Shown here piece after piece: positions 1 through 17,228 of a stretch of 64,000 nt of DNA. Origin of the DNA: Balanoglossus misakiensis (taxonomy: Eukaryota > Hemichordata); the NCBI GenBank assembly GCA_040954595.2, contig CM082594.2, positions 10,664,001 through 10,728,000 of the forward strand, read 5' to 3'. Within the stretch, counting starts at the first letter, position 1. Every line of letters starts with the position of its first letter. Below the pieces are notes generated by a model. The model made no database searches. It saw nothing but the letters and a program-made list of their open reading frames with translations, and was not told the DNA's origin. The translations under genes were made by a program, and so were the position numbers.

Positions 1-606
1 AACAGAAAAGTCGTAGTGACACGATCCAGAAGACAGCCTTTCTCTGACCAAGTCTTAGCCAATTGGTATTCACTGCAAAATGATGACGTTTCTGAACGCG
101 AAATTGCGGAGATAGACAAGCGTTGGGGGGTCGCTTCAGGTTACTACAAGCGCAAACTGAGTCCACCTTTCATGCCGCAGGGGATCCGCGACAGACTCGG
201 CAGAATCAGCAGAGATCGAGACAGAGCTCTGCTGGAAATGTGCCAGGGTTACCACTACGCCATGGCGCCACTGTTGAGCGTCACATCCTCTGCCAATAAC
301 CCTTCTGAGGCAGAGCTGAAGAGGGCCATCGAGGACACGCTCACGATGACAGGAAGTGCTGCATACAAAGCTGCCACGGTCAGACAGAAACTTATCAAGG
401 AGGCCCTGCCAACTGAGTACAGGGCATTATGTGATTACAAGCCAAATCATGAGTTCCTTTTTGGCGACCAGCTGACACCGCAGAAGCTGGAAGAGGTCGA
501 CATGCTTGTTGAGGAAAACAAGGAAAAGAAATCACAAAACCGAAAGGGTTCTAAAGCAAAGGAAAGTCAAGTCAAAATGAGGGATATCAGTGGTTACTTT
601 AAATGA
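1..606 (+). CDS. 3' terminal coding exon of an unrecognised protein (partial)
   Basis: An open frame runs in from the left edge and ends with a TGA at 604-606. It gives about 200 residues with good coding character: a basic and aromatic N-terminal part, then a segment rich in Ala, Lys, Glu and Leu, then a Lys/Glu/Ser-rich tail. There is no obvious in-frame ATG near the left edge, so the exon or gene continues outside the window. The last residues (MRDISGYFK) loosely resemble a PCNA-interacting (PIP-like) tail, but the first Gln is not in place, so this is only a suggestion. I do not recognise the family. A host gene or a domesticated mobile-element protein are both possible. Confidence 0.6.
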   Translation, partial: NRKVVVTRSRRQPFSDQVLANWYSLQNDDVSEREIAEIDKRWGVASGYYKRKLSPPFMPQGIRDRLGRISRDRDRALLEMCQGYHYAMAPLLSVTSSANNPSEAELKRAIEDTLTMTGSAAYKAATVRQKLIKEALPTEYRALCDYKPNHEFLFGDQLTPQKLEEVDMLVEENKEKKSQNRKGSKAKESQVKMRDISGYFK

Positions 607-1050
607 ACGTGGCCATGCATTTAGTACCCCACTTCTGTTGGGGGTGTTTGAGTACATTTTTTTCAAGATTATGATTATGGTTACTTGCACACTAGAAGTT
701 ATGCCATGCAAGTATATGAGCTTGAAAACAATGATTGTTTGATTGCACTGCTTGATGCCTTGAATCCATGTGAATTTTGTCTACTTTTAAACTGTGTAGA
801 GGTAGTTTAATACATATATAATGAAGAAAACAATTAGTATATTGCTAGGATAGATTAATCTTTCAAAGCCTGTCTGTGGTCTTAGTTTTCATGCATAAAG
901 GCATTTGCTGTACTACTTATTACATTGATGAAGTTTTCAGTAGAAAAACCGGTATATACCCCACTATGTACTGATAATGATTTTCACAGTTCAGATTTGT
1001 TAATGTTACAGATTATCAGTACTATATGCGAATGTTATATTCTTCAGGTC

Positions 1051-1056
1051 AATAAA
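1051..1056 (+). terminator. Candidate polyadenylation signal AATAAA
   Basis: A canonical AATAAA hexamer lies about 445 bp downstream of the stop codon of the left-edge gene and before the next transcription unit. It is the best candidate for that gene's 3' end. The rest of 607-1300 is AT-rich and shows nothing else except a GC-rich hairpin near 1136-1172. Confidence 0.4.
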
Positions 1057-1135
1057 GCTAGTACTTTAAGTTTTGGAATAAATGCCCCGGAGACTGGTGA
1101 TTGTGTACGTATGTGTTAGTCTCCTGTATTTCTGT

Positions 1136-1172
1136 CGCTGGCGGCGCTTTCCTCAGTGTAGCGCAGCCAGCG
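1136..1172. repeat. GC-rich inverted repeat upstream of mitoregulin
   Basis: The arms 1136-1146 and 1162-1172 are complementary over 11 bp with one mismatch, separated by about 15 bp. The element sits in a short GC-rich patch about 140 bp upstream of the mitoregulin ATG, so it probably lies in the promoter or 5' UTR. No function can be assigned. Confidence 0.4.
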
Positions 1173-1307
1173 GCGGGAATCCAAAAAGTTCGAACAACCT
1201 CGTTCTGATTTCAATATGGCTGCCACCTGAGGAGGTGTAACCAAGGAAAATTAATTACAGATCCAGCCCGGCCCATCAACACTCTTGACAGCGAAGCCAA
1301 TAAAACC

Positions 1308-1484
1308 ATGTCAGGGTCCGAATTTTCAGGCAGGGCAACTGTCGTGCTCTGTGCAGTAAGTTTCGTAACGGGGGCCTTTGTTGGCTACAAGATTTGCAGC
1401 TATCGACGACGATACCTTGAGTACAAGCGTGACAAGTTAGCAGACAAGTTTGACGCTGTCCAAGCCAAACTCGATGCGCAGTAG
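1308..1484 (+). CDS. MTLN: Mitoregulin-like mitochondrial microprotein (58 aa)
   Basis: A 58-codon open frame from ATG 1308 to TAG 1482-1484 encodes a single-pass membrane microprotein. Residues 10-27 form one hydrophobic helix (TVVLCAVSFVTGAFVGY). A basic RRRYLEYKRDKLADKF segment and an amphipathic end (AVQAKLDAQ) follow. This order and the RRRYLxxxxxxLxDKxxxxQxKLD pattern match vertebrate mitoregulin (LINC00116/SMIM37 product, 56 aa), an inner-mitochondrial-membrane peptide linked to fatty-acid oxidation, respiratory complexes and lipid handling. Length agrees with the family. The coding part is a single exon. The stop is only 86 bp before the ATG of the asparaginase gene on the same strand, with no AATAAA between them. 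Confidence 0.8.
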   Translation: MSGSEFSGRATVVLCAVSFVTGAFVGYKICSYRRRYLEYKRDKLADKFDAVQAKLDAQ

Positions 1485-1570
1485 ATGCAAGATTAGGCCA
1501 CCCCACGGTCACACCATCGGATCCTGGGCAGCAGTAGGTGGAAATTGGCTTTGCAAAGTGTAGTTTCGAA

Positions 1571-2542
1571 ATGTCTGACGGAATTAAACCGACTATTGTA
1601 ATACACGGCGGTGCGTGGTCTATTCCAGACAGTTTAGCGGACGCAAGTAGGGAGGGCGTACAGAATGCAGCGAAGGTGGGCTATGATATTCTGATCAATG
1701 GTGGTAGTGCTCTAGATGCCGTAGAAGCAGCTGTTTGTGTTTTAGAAGATGACCCGGCGTTTGACGCCGGCCACGGTGCAGTCATGAACAGTCTAGGGGA
1801 GATCGAACTGGATGCGGTCATTATGGAAGGGGCGGAGCTGAAGGCAGGCGCAGTTGCCGCGGTACAGAACATCCAGAACCCGGTGAAATTGGCCAGAATG
1901 GTGATGGAGAAAACGGATCACTGTCTCCTCGTTGGCAAGGGTGCCAATATGTTTGCAAAAGAGGTTGGCGTGGAGGAAGTTCCACCGGATGCGTTGTTGA
2001 CTGAGGCGGCTAAAGCGGAATGGGAACACTACAAGAAGTACAAAGTGACCGTTTCTGATCTGTTTCGGGACCGCGGTGGCACATCCAGTGGGTGTCACGA
2101 CACAGTGGGCGCTGTTGCCGTCGACGCACGTGGCAATGTTGCGTGTGCCACATCAACAGGTGGGATTACTGCCAAACGGGTCGGCAGGGTGGGAGACAGT
2201 CCGATCATTGGCAGTGGTGCCTACTGCGACAACGACGTTGGGGCAGTATCCAGCACTGGTCACGGCGAAGCCATCATGAAGGTCACCTTGGCAAGGCACG
2301 CGCTGTATCTGATGGAACAAGGACTGTCAGCCCAGGAAGCAGCCGAAAAATCCATAGATTACATGTTGAAACGCGTCAAGGGGACCGGCGGACTTATTGT
2401 TGTCAGCAACAAGGGGGAAATTGGTTTCCACTACAATACTGAGCGTATGGCATGGGCTTCCCTGCAGTCCTCCAACCTTCAATTTGGACTTGACCCCGGT
2501 GATAAATTTGTCAAACAATACACACCAAAACAGGAACAATGA
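1571..2542 (+). CDS. ASRGL1: Isoaspartyl peptidase/L-asparaginase (Ntn-hydrolase), intronless
   Basis: A 323-residue open frame begins at ATG 1571 (MSDGIKPTIVIHGGAW) and ends at TGA 2540-2542. It is a plant-type L-asparaginase/beta-aspartyl peptidase, an N-terminal nucleophile hydrolase that cleaves itself before a threonine and then hydrolyses asparagine and isoaspartyl dipeptides. The IHGGAW start, the GGSALDAVEAA helix and the cleavage site HDTVGAVAVD are present, with Thr178 as nucleophile (codon 2102-2104). The downstream GRVGDSPIIGSGAYCDN and STGHGEAI substrate-binding segments are also intact. Length is near human ASRGL1 (308 aa). The frame stays open further upstream, but only a GTG is found there, so 1571 is chosen. 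There is no intron, unlike the neighbouring genes, which may indicate retro-origin. Confidence 0.92.
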   Translation: MSDGIKPTIVIHGGAWSIPDSLADASREGVQNAAKVGYDILINGGSALDAVEAAVCVLEDDPAFDAGHGAVMNSLGEIELDAVIMEGAELKAGAVAAVQNIQNPVKLARMVMEKTDHCLLVGKGANMFAKEVGVEEVPPDALLTEAAKAEWEHYKKYKVTVSDLFRDRGGTSSGCHDTVGAVAVDARGNVACATSTGGITAKRVGRVGDSPIIGSGAYCDNDVGAVSSTGHGEAIMKVTLARHALYLMEQGLSAQEAAEKSIDYMLKRVKGTGGLIVVSNKGEIGFHYNTERMAWASLQSSNLQFGLDPGDKFVKQYTPKQEQ

Positions 2543-2752
2543 CAGTTACATTTTTAGACATGTTGCTGCGATCAAGCAAATGGGGGGTGTGGTCACATGT
2601 TCCCTTATACTTTGCCTAGCTAATGGGGCTTTAATAGCATAAACAGGTAATCATGTATAGTTATGTGAGAAATCAACTAATCCGTGTAGTATAATTACAA
2701 AATACATTATGTGTGTCTATGCAGATTTGTAAAACTTTTTGATACATACTTG

Positions 2753-2758
2753 AATAAA
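2753..2758 (+). terminator. Polyadenylation signal of the asparaginase transcript
   Basis: An AATAAA hexamer lies 211 bp after the ASRGL1 stop codon and is followed by a GT-rich stretch, as expected for a 3' processing site. The region 2760-3980 between it and the AGPS stop codon is AT-rich, holds no convincing exon, and must include the AGPS 3' UTR. Confidence 0.6.
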
Positions 2759-3980
2759 GAACACTGTTTGGACAGTACCCTGTGTGACTTAGTTATTCTT
2801 ATAGCAGTTATAATTCCTGTCTGTCTGCAACTTTGCCATTGGGCAAGAAAAAAATTGATCTTACCTGCTGCCTTGGTTGAAAACTAGTACTTGAACAGTC
2901 CCAGCCTCCATCTTTCTTGATATCCAAGAGATTACCTAACTGTCTGAATACATACAATTATGTTATCTGTATATTAAACAAATTAATACTCACATCAGGA
3001 ACTGCAAATCTTCACAGCAGGATGATCGTTTGGTCCACACCCTTACATCAGACCCGAAGTTCCACATCTGGAGTGTTATACAAACTAACAGTCCATTTGA
3101 AATTACCAACAATTTATTTGATCAAAACACTATTGTTAGTGTTTTCTCCAATAATACACCCAGATTTCCTGGAAAATTTCCTGTCCTGCATATTGCACTG
3201 TGCTCAATACATTTTCTTTCAGATTCTTGTTTGCGAAGCTTCAATCTAACCAAGTAGACTTGCGCCCTCTCTAGACCATAATGTAAAAAATTACTCCCTT
3301 CCCTATTTTGTATTTAGCTGCACGTTTTCAAAAAGTTGGGTTTTCTGTACAATCATCGGTTCACTGCTGAATAGACAGCCACAACCATGGTATGTATAAG
3401 GAATTAGCTCACAGTACCTAATGCTATCTGCCATATAGAACATGGCAATTCTGAAAACAATCAACATGGATTTTTTTATATCTATTACACGTACATTGAT
3501 GTGCAGCTGAGAAAAATCACCTTGTCTTTGCTTTCTTTGCAAAAAGAGTGCTTAAACTAGTTAATTTTATGAATCCAAATAAAATTACAAAAAGCTATGT
3601 TCATAATGATTGTCAAATAGTTCTTGACAATCTCAGATTTGTAATGTAACATTCTCTCTTAAACTGCCCTTGCCTCACAACAAAATTGAAAGCCCCACAA
3701 TAAGTATTCTTTAAGAATGACATGTCATGGATGTCTAAGGACATATTTTTGCATTGGAATTCTCCAAAATATCTGAAAAATTTAAATTTACTTCGGAGGT
3801 GCATTGTTTATGTCTAAGAAATTCAGTACTCACATTGAATTCTTACATTTTTCAGCTTGAAAGATTGTTTTTCCCTTTCATGTTTCTTCATAATTTGCTC
3901 ACTGTCTTTTTCTTAGATCATTCATAATTATTTACTTGAAAGACTGTATTGCTGTCACAGGGAAATTTGAGATTGTGTCT

Positions 3981-10674
<6,694 letters not shown>

Positions 10675-11573
10675 GTTGATGATAGAGTTTGTCAGTATTG
10701 GTGTTAGTCATTTCTCTTCTCCAGTGCACCGCAACAGTTCGCGTAACCTGTGGTCTCTTTCTCGATAAAAAGTTATAGTACCAAAAGCTATGTATGTTAA
10801 CTCCAATATATAAGGTGTTAGGCAACTATATCGAAAATGAACGTTCTATTATACTTGTGCAGAAATCGGTCATTTGCATCGATGTTTGATTTTACACTGA
10901 AACAAATACATTTTGCGGGCGTTTCTGGGACCGCTTTATTTTCTGACCCTTTTTTCGATGTTCTCATTTCTTTTTCATTATCAGGACATGACTGATGACA
11001 TAAAAACGTTAGGCTATCGCGTGTTCCATTCAGTGAAAGTAAGCGACATGGCTTAAGCGCACAAACCTTTAACAAATTTCATCACAACAAGCTACGGCGT
11101 TGGGCTCTTGACAAGTACTGGGAACAGAACCATATCAAGTTCGCGCCGCTTGAATAACTCTGAGAAAGTTCCTAGACCTACCTCCCCATCTATTATGTCC
11201 AGAACACAATGGACGAGGGTCTTTTTTCCTCTAGATCTGTTGATCATGATCACCTGGAATTGATTTCAGGTCTACCATACAGGCTGCAGGTATTTGTCAC
11301 TGGTTCGGGTTTTGGCCTGTTTGTCTGAAGCGGGGTTGCTTTTAGGTCAACTTTTGCTTAATGAGGCCATACACAGTGACCATTCAAGGAGGATACATAT
11401 ATTTGTATTCAAAGGACGTTCCGATTCGAGTGCACACACTTTTTATTTACGATAGCGTGAAATCACGGGACAGTGGTGAAATCACTGACAACACCTCTGA
11501 AATTCTGATTGAAAAAATTCTTTCCTGGATCGACGCGTATCCTCGACGGCCAGGATCTTGAATCGATAGAAGC

Positions 11574-13911
11574 ATGGGGAACTCTCAGTCGGGTGCCGAG
11601 TCCGGAATGCCGTCGAACGACCCGCACCACAAGCATCGGAGGATTTCTAACAAGGCTACAACGGGAACGAATGCAGGTACCACCGATGAGAGAGAGCGCA
11701 TACCTGCTGGCGCGCCGCCACGCCCAGTCAGCAAGGTGGCTGGCCAAGGCGGTGTCCATCATGAGCGCCGATCGACTGCTTCGAACACGGAGAAAACTTT
11801 GATATTGGCGGTAAAGAGCGGGCTTATCAAAGATGATGATGACGTCGACGCCACTAGAAAGAGCAGTCCACATGCCGGAATCTCTCAGCAGATCAAACGA
11901 GAGCGCAACGTCACCAGCGGAGAGCAAACGACTTGTGAGAAGTCGGCAGAAAGTCAACAGAAGTCGGAACAAAAGGAAAATGAAGCCGAAGTGAAGCAAC
12001 AGGTTGTTGTTGAGAACCAAGGTCACGAAAAAAGTGTTTCAGAACAGAGAACTGTTGCGGTGGTGGTTAAAGAAGGTGCAGAGACTGGTGAACAGCCGGT
12101 GGCAAAACTTGAAAATTTACAACCGTGTGGTGTTGGTGATCAAATGTCAGCCGATGGCAAAACAGCGCGACTCCGAGAGGACAGGGGCACGCAGTATGAC
12201 GTCGAGGCGGTGGCTGACGGCAACAAACCCACGGGGAGCAGCGATACACGTCAAAATGGCAACGCAGGACCCCTGCTGGACGGCCGAGAAGTCCTTTCGA
12301 GACTGCAACAGCTTGAAGACGAAAAGTTAAAACTGCAACACGAAAATAAAGCACTGAAAGCCATCGTAGACGACATGACAGCACGGTAAATCGGAGATTG
12401 TGTCTGACAATGCAAACTGGTCGATTATTTTACTGTAATTTGCGTGATTTAATCGGAAAGAAATATGTCTTTAATTCTTGATTCAGGTATATGCCAAACA
12501 GTCGGGGTAGGGCTCCCAGGCCGGTAAGTAAAGGCAAAGACGATCAGAGGGAAATGGTCAAAAAATATCTGGAACTTTACAACAGAGAATGGACGACAGC
12601 TCGACGGCGGTTGGATCAGTTATCACCGCTGGGACGAGGGAGTAAGTTTGAAAAGTACCACTTGCAGTTTCTGTGTGATGTATACGTGGTAAGTGACCTG
12701 GAGCTAATGAAAGAAGTTTGGTTGATTGATTGATTGTGTATTCGCCTTTAAAATCTGAAAACAGCCTATCTGTCAAAAAGTAGAATGTCGCTAAAAAATA
12801 TGTCTCAAAGTCGTTACGAATCGTAGCAAGTTTAGTCAATATAAGCACAGTCTCTCTAAGGAACAGTGTTACAAGATTTGATGTGGTTCTTGAATTGCAC
12901 ATCTTGACAAATATTCGGACGAATCTCAATTTATAGGCGGCATTTACCATAACACGCCGTGCGGTGCACGAATTCGAAGATCGTCTGACGTCATTGCTGT
13001 TGAACGCTGTTCACTACTCGACAAATAAAACTCAGGTAAATAATTTAAAGTATACATAACCGAACCCTTTCGGGAATTTGAACATAGGGAACTGAGATAC
13101 GAGAATGTTACAGACGAGGAGTCTACACAGTTTGGGTGGGGGGGGGGGGCAGCTATGGGCGAAACCCTTGCAAGTGCTGTTTATTCACCCAAGCAGATAT
13201 CGACTAGTTTTCATTTGTGTCCTTCATCTTTCTCACGTAGGAGGAGGCTTCCTTGAGACGCCGCGGTGTGGCGCTCTACTCATCCGTCATTGACCCGATT
13301 CCAGATCTGAAAGCCGCTTTCAAACAGTCGGGCGACACAAGTGCAAACTTCCTTAAACAACTACTGCAGTCATGTCCAGTGAATGATGTCATTGATGTAA
13401 GTTAGTCAGTAACTTCACACGCATCACGGTCGCTTGAAAGTTATCATGAAAAAAGCGCGTCTCGTACATGACAAGTCTAAGCTTTCTTTTATCTGGAACT
13501 GGTCCAAAATCAGGTTTATCAAAACTAAGAAATATTATTTGTCAGAAACATTGCTGGAAATTTGTCGGATACTTTCAACAAGACTCCAATTTTGTTTTTC
13601 AGGAAGTGCACAAAGAGCTGAAGAAAGAGTGGTCGTCAACACTTCTGTCGGCTGTGGATGACAACAAAGAAGTCAAGGAATTCATCGAAAAGTCCTGCAG
13701 AGTTGCTTTCCAAATGAACATTCTACGTCCGCACATCGAAATTTCACACAAGGGCAAGAAGTTCAGCGCGAGCCGCCACGATCCAGAACTCGCCACCGAC
13801 TCGGTGTCCATCAAGGACGCCACAGTCGACTTCCACATCTGGCCTACACTGCTAGATGCCAGTGACAATGTTCTCGTGAAAGGGAAAGTTAGAATAGTAC
13901 ATTTTCTCTAA
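11574..13911 (+). CDS. Mieap (SPATA18) C-terminal-domain protein with predicted N-myristoylation
   Basis: Five exons (11574-12385, 12487-12688, 12937-13035, 13241-13396, 13603-13911) give 525 residues. Residues 1-240 are low-complexity, rich in Ser, Lys, Glu and Gln, and begin MGNSQSG, a textbook N-myristoylation site. A coiled coil follows near residues 243-270 (LSRLQQLEDEKLKLQHENKA). The last 230 residues align by eye with the C-terminal domain of mitochondria-eating protein: a helical YLELYNREWTTARRRLDQL segment, CRVAFQMNILRPHIEI and VDFHIWPTLLDASDNVLVKG (human: IAFAMQALEPPLDI and HVWPALMENDCVIMKG). Vertebrate Mieap acts at mitochondria in quality control and binds cardiolipin. The N-terminal half shows no similarity to Mieap, so this is a domain-sharing relative rather than a certain orthologue. 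The stop comes from read-through of the last exon. Confidence 0.72.
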
Positions 13912-14230
13912 CCTTTCCCACAAACCGATAATCGAATATTACCCAGTTTGCAGTGCCGCATGTAGACCATTAGTTATCGAGTGAAAAGGCACCTGGAGTG
14001 AAAAGGCACTACCGTAACTACTTTTAGATGATACGAACTCACGCTCTTGAAGACCACGGCACTCCATTTTCGGACCGGCGCTTCAAGTGACAGACTGGCG
14101 TTACATCTCTGAGAAAAAATGTTAACTATGGCTATTTCACCAACAGGGTAATACATGATGTACTATGCTACTGGAATGCTTTTTATAAAACAATAACTCC
14201 CTCGTGGCTGAACGTCTAGTACAACGCGGA

Positions 14231-14238
14231 TGACGTCA
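14231..14238. promoter_or_regulatory. Palindromic CRE-like site TGACGTCA
   Basis: A perfect TGACGTCA octamer, the CREB/ATF consensus, lies in the 1.3-kb gap between the convergent Mieap-like and CYB5RL genes. The surrounding 14.2-14.9 kb is richer in CpG than its flanks and contains a repeated TGGACGAATG word near 14846-14868. No coding exon was recognised, so the octamer may mark an unannotated promoter or may be chance. Confidence 0.25.
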
Positions 14239-14346
14239 CACATGGACGACACTGATTGGACATTTCCGATTTAAAGGATGCGGCTCTGTTGGGGGCGGGC
14301 CATAGGCTATGCACTTCGGAGAACTTTCCAATCGTCATGTGGCATA

Positions 14347-14352
14347 AATAAA
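14347..14352 (+). terminator. Candidate polyadenylation signal for the Mieap-like gene
   Basis: The first clear plus-strand AATAAA after the Mieap-like stop codon lies here, about 435 bp downstream. Nothing in the intervening sequence looks coding. Confidence 0.35.
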
Positions 14353-15103
14353 CAACGTCCGTCTGCACATATAGACGTCACCATAATTTCACATACAGAA
14401 GTTACACAGATTTTACCTGACGGGAGCTTCGTCCGGTTTCGGCAATTGGCCTCCACTGTTGTCTGTTCTGTCGAGAGAACTTGATTTGGAATCAAACGTT
14501 ACCATTTACTGCCTCCCGTACAGCACTGTCCACCTTCATACTGAGACAACGGAATCCATCGAACCATCCGTTCTCAAATGGTGCTCCGTGTCGGGTTATA
14601 CGACATTATCTTGGTCTTCCAAGCGCGAGTGTTCGTAAAAGAGACAAGTCCCAGAAGAGCCCTTTGCACGACCAGCGTCAAAATGAAAATTCGTCAATAA
14701 TATCCACTAAGTGTATTCACTGGCTCGCGCAACACGCTGCTGTCCCCTCCAATGTTGAATACTGGATGATGAAGACGAGCCTCGTGGTTTCACGTGCCCG
14801 TCAATGATTGGCCAATACACTGACGCCCAGGTGTTCATGGCGTTGGACGAATGAATGTAGGTGGACGAATGTCACATGTCATTCACGTGTTTACATGTGC
14901 TCACCTGAAGGACAAATGATCGTTCTTTGTATATTGCTTCTTTAGTACTACCACACAGGCGAATAAAACTGGTTTTATACATTTAATTTCTCTTTCTCTG
15001 CTGTGACAATATATGACCACACTCATACCCACAAACACACACACATATATACATACATAGAATGAATTCATGCATTCTTTCTGATTGATATCAAAGGAGA
15101 CAT

Positions 15104-15109
15104 TTTATT
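15104..15109 (-). terminator. Candidate polyadenylation signal for CYB5RL
   Basis: TTTATT on the plus strand reads AATAAA on the minus strand, about 130 bp past the CYB5RL stop codon, in a strongly AT-rich stretch typical of a 3' UTR. Confidence 0.5.
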
Positions 15110-15236
15110 TTGAAAACATATTATTGTGGCATAAATAAACAAAACAATTTTTTAAAAAATGAAAAAATCCTGACTTGCAAAACTTAGAATTGTGGTAAAA
15201 TTCTCAATTATTGTAAATATTAAAAAGATATGGTCA

Positions 15237-16710
15237 CTAAAATTTAAAATAATTCTGCGATGAGTACCCTGTTTTTGTGAGAATTTTGATCATATCTTTA
15301 TCAAAAGATTTTGTTCCACATATCAGAATAATTGTGTCATCTTTCACAGGACTGGTTTCCTTGACAACCATAGCTTCATCTAGTTTCCCATAGTGCACCT
15401 GTTCTCCGTAGCGGTGGGATTTTGTATTTGTTTCCTGCAGGATGAAGTTAAAAACAAGATTTTGTCAATTTCAGTTGATTTTCGTCTTCATTATTTATGT
15501 CTCAAGTTGCAGTGGAATTCAATTGCTAAAAATTTAAGTCAACTTTACCTGGCTTAGAACGTAGAGGACTGTGAAGTTCCAATAGGCAGTGAGTTCATCC
15601 AATGTGGATTTCATCAGAATGTCTTGATATGTCCGACAATAGTACACCAGATGTACAAATGTTTCTTCATCCTCATTGAGGAGGATTTCTCTGATGACCT
15701 GCATCATGGGAGCCACTCCAGTTCCTGCTGCCAACATCACAACACGACCATACTAAAATGGAAAATTCAAGGAAGACAATATAATTTTTCTTCGAGAACC
15801 TGCTCAGCAGAATTTTCCAGAAAATAGACTAAATGGAAGCACGGCCACAAAAAGTTTACCAGGACCACAGAGTTGCCACAATCTTACCTTATTTGGCTGA
15901 TATTTAAATTTACCAAAAGGCCCTCTGAACTCAACATGGTCATCCACGCTCCATGTCTTGACATAACTTGACATCTTTCCAGCTTCGTAGATCTGACAGA
16001 AAATAATAAGAGTCTAGACATAAATTATAGAAGCACACAGCCATAACATTTGCAGAAACTGTTACCACTGTAGGCTTCTCCAAATGTCGTGAACAAAAAT
16101 AAAGGTGTATTCTTTCTGCCAATATTGCACACAATCATGCACATAACCCAACACACTTAGAATCCACACCTTGATAAGGACATCAAAATACCCTCTGGCA
16201 TCCAAAGGACTGATTGGTGTATACTGCCTGGTGATGGTTCCTCCATTGATTTTCCCCTTCATAATGACATGTTGTCCCACACTCAGACCCAGCGATTTGT
16301 GACTTGGTAGTTTGAATCTGTAGACAATCGAATCTGGTGACACTCTGGTGATGCTGTCGATTGGAAAACTTGTGTACTGAGCCACGCTTAAAACTGGCCG
16401 AGTGTCCTGTGAACACATTATATGTAGATAGAAAGGGTCAACCTCTGTTCGCTGTACATATGCTGGACCTCTCCAGAACAGCAAGCAGCCTTACCTCGAC
16501 AGAGTGTGGTTCAGCATTCTGTTTTCTCAGGTGTGGTGGACCTTTCTTTCTTTCATCCTCCCAAAGTCTCAGCTCATCCTCATAGATGTCAAACACACAG
16601 GGAGTACAGCCTGATCCGCAGCAGTCGCTAGGCAGTGGCTCGGCTGGTTTCTCAGGTAACCAGTTCAAATCTTCATCACCACAGTCACCCATCATACACC
16701 TGGGTATCAT
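15237..16710 (-). CDS. CYB5RL: NADH-cytochrome b5 reductase-like protein with N-terminal oxidoreductase-like domain
   Basis: Five exons (minus: 16710-16495, 16406-16170, 15992-15888, 15752-15549, 15434-15237) give 319 residues; starting at the second Met (16695) would give 314. The N-terminal 60 residues carry a cysteine motif of the oxidoreductase-like domain (PEKPAEPLPSDCCGSGCTPC, then VFDIYEDEL). A ferredoxin-NADP reductase fold follows: the FAD-binding RQYTPIS motif (RxYTxxS), GKMSSYVKTW, then the NAD-binding GTGVAPMMQVIREI and ICGTKSFD. This arrangement is that of CYB5RL, a poorly studied flavoprotein expected to pass electrons from NADH to a cytochrome b5-type acceptor. The C-terminus NYFKF is aromatic, as in the CYB5R family. 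It is head-to-head with SETD9, with 518 bp between the two starts. Confidence 0.9.
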
Positions 16711-17228
16711 TCACAAATTCTGTTTGTTCGTCCCCAGTTCTGCTTGCATGCTCTCAACTTCGTCTATTTTTCTCTTCTTTGCTGTCGCAGACATTATACC
16801 CACCTTTCTGCATTGTACAGTTGGCAATCTCGGTAAAAAGCAAAAGTCAAGCAGTCGCGTCGTCTTTTCTCAAAACATCACCGCCATCTTGTGTAATATT
16901 GATTTTGCATTGTTAATCTGTGGGTTCGTCATATAGATAGTCAGCTATTGAAACAGTTCGAATAACCCCCAAAAATTGCCTCTTTGTTGTAATTAATCAT
17001 ATATTGCATAATATGCATAATATTTAACCATTTTGCTTGGATTTTGATTGAATTGTTTAAGAATAATTATTTATGAAATTTGCGAATTTGAGTCTGAGTA
17101 TACAATGGATGAAGGTTACAGACGACGCAGGGAATAAACATACAATGTACATTACATGCGAGCAGATTCTCATGACACTGCTTACATCGCATTGAAGCAG
17201 TTGTGATGGTGTTTGCATCATATCATTA
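16711..17228. promoter_or_regulatory. Shared upstream region of CYB5RL and SETD9
   Basis: The two start codons face away from each other across 518 bp, so promoters and both 5' UTRs must fit here unless further 5' exons exist. The CYB5RL side (16740-16920) is richer in C and G and the SETD9 side is AT-rich. No TATA box is obvious. Confidence 0.5.

Noticed and set aside
1538-1570. An 11-codon N-terminal extension of the asparaginase
   Set aside because: The extension would start at GTG; the first ATG in this frame is 1571, which also gives the normal family N-terminus.
10818-11561. ORFs in the AGPS/Mieap-like intergenic region, including ATG 11361
   Set aside because: No similarity or consistent splice links; probably 5' UTR and promoter sequence.
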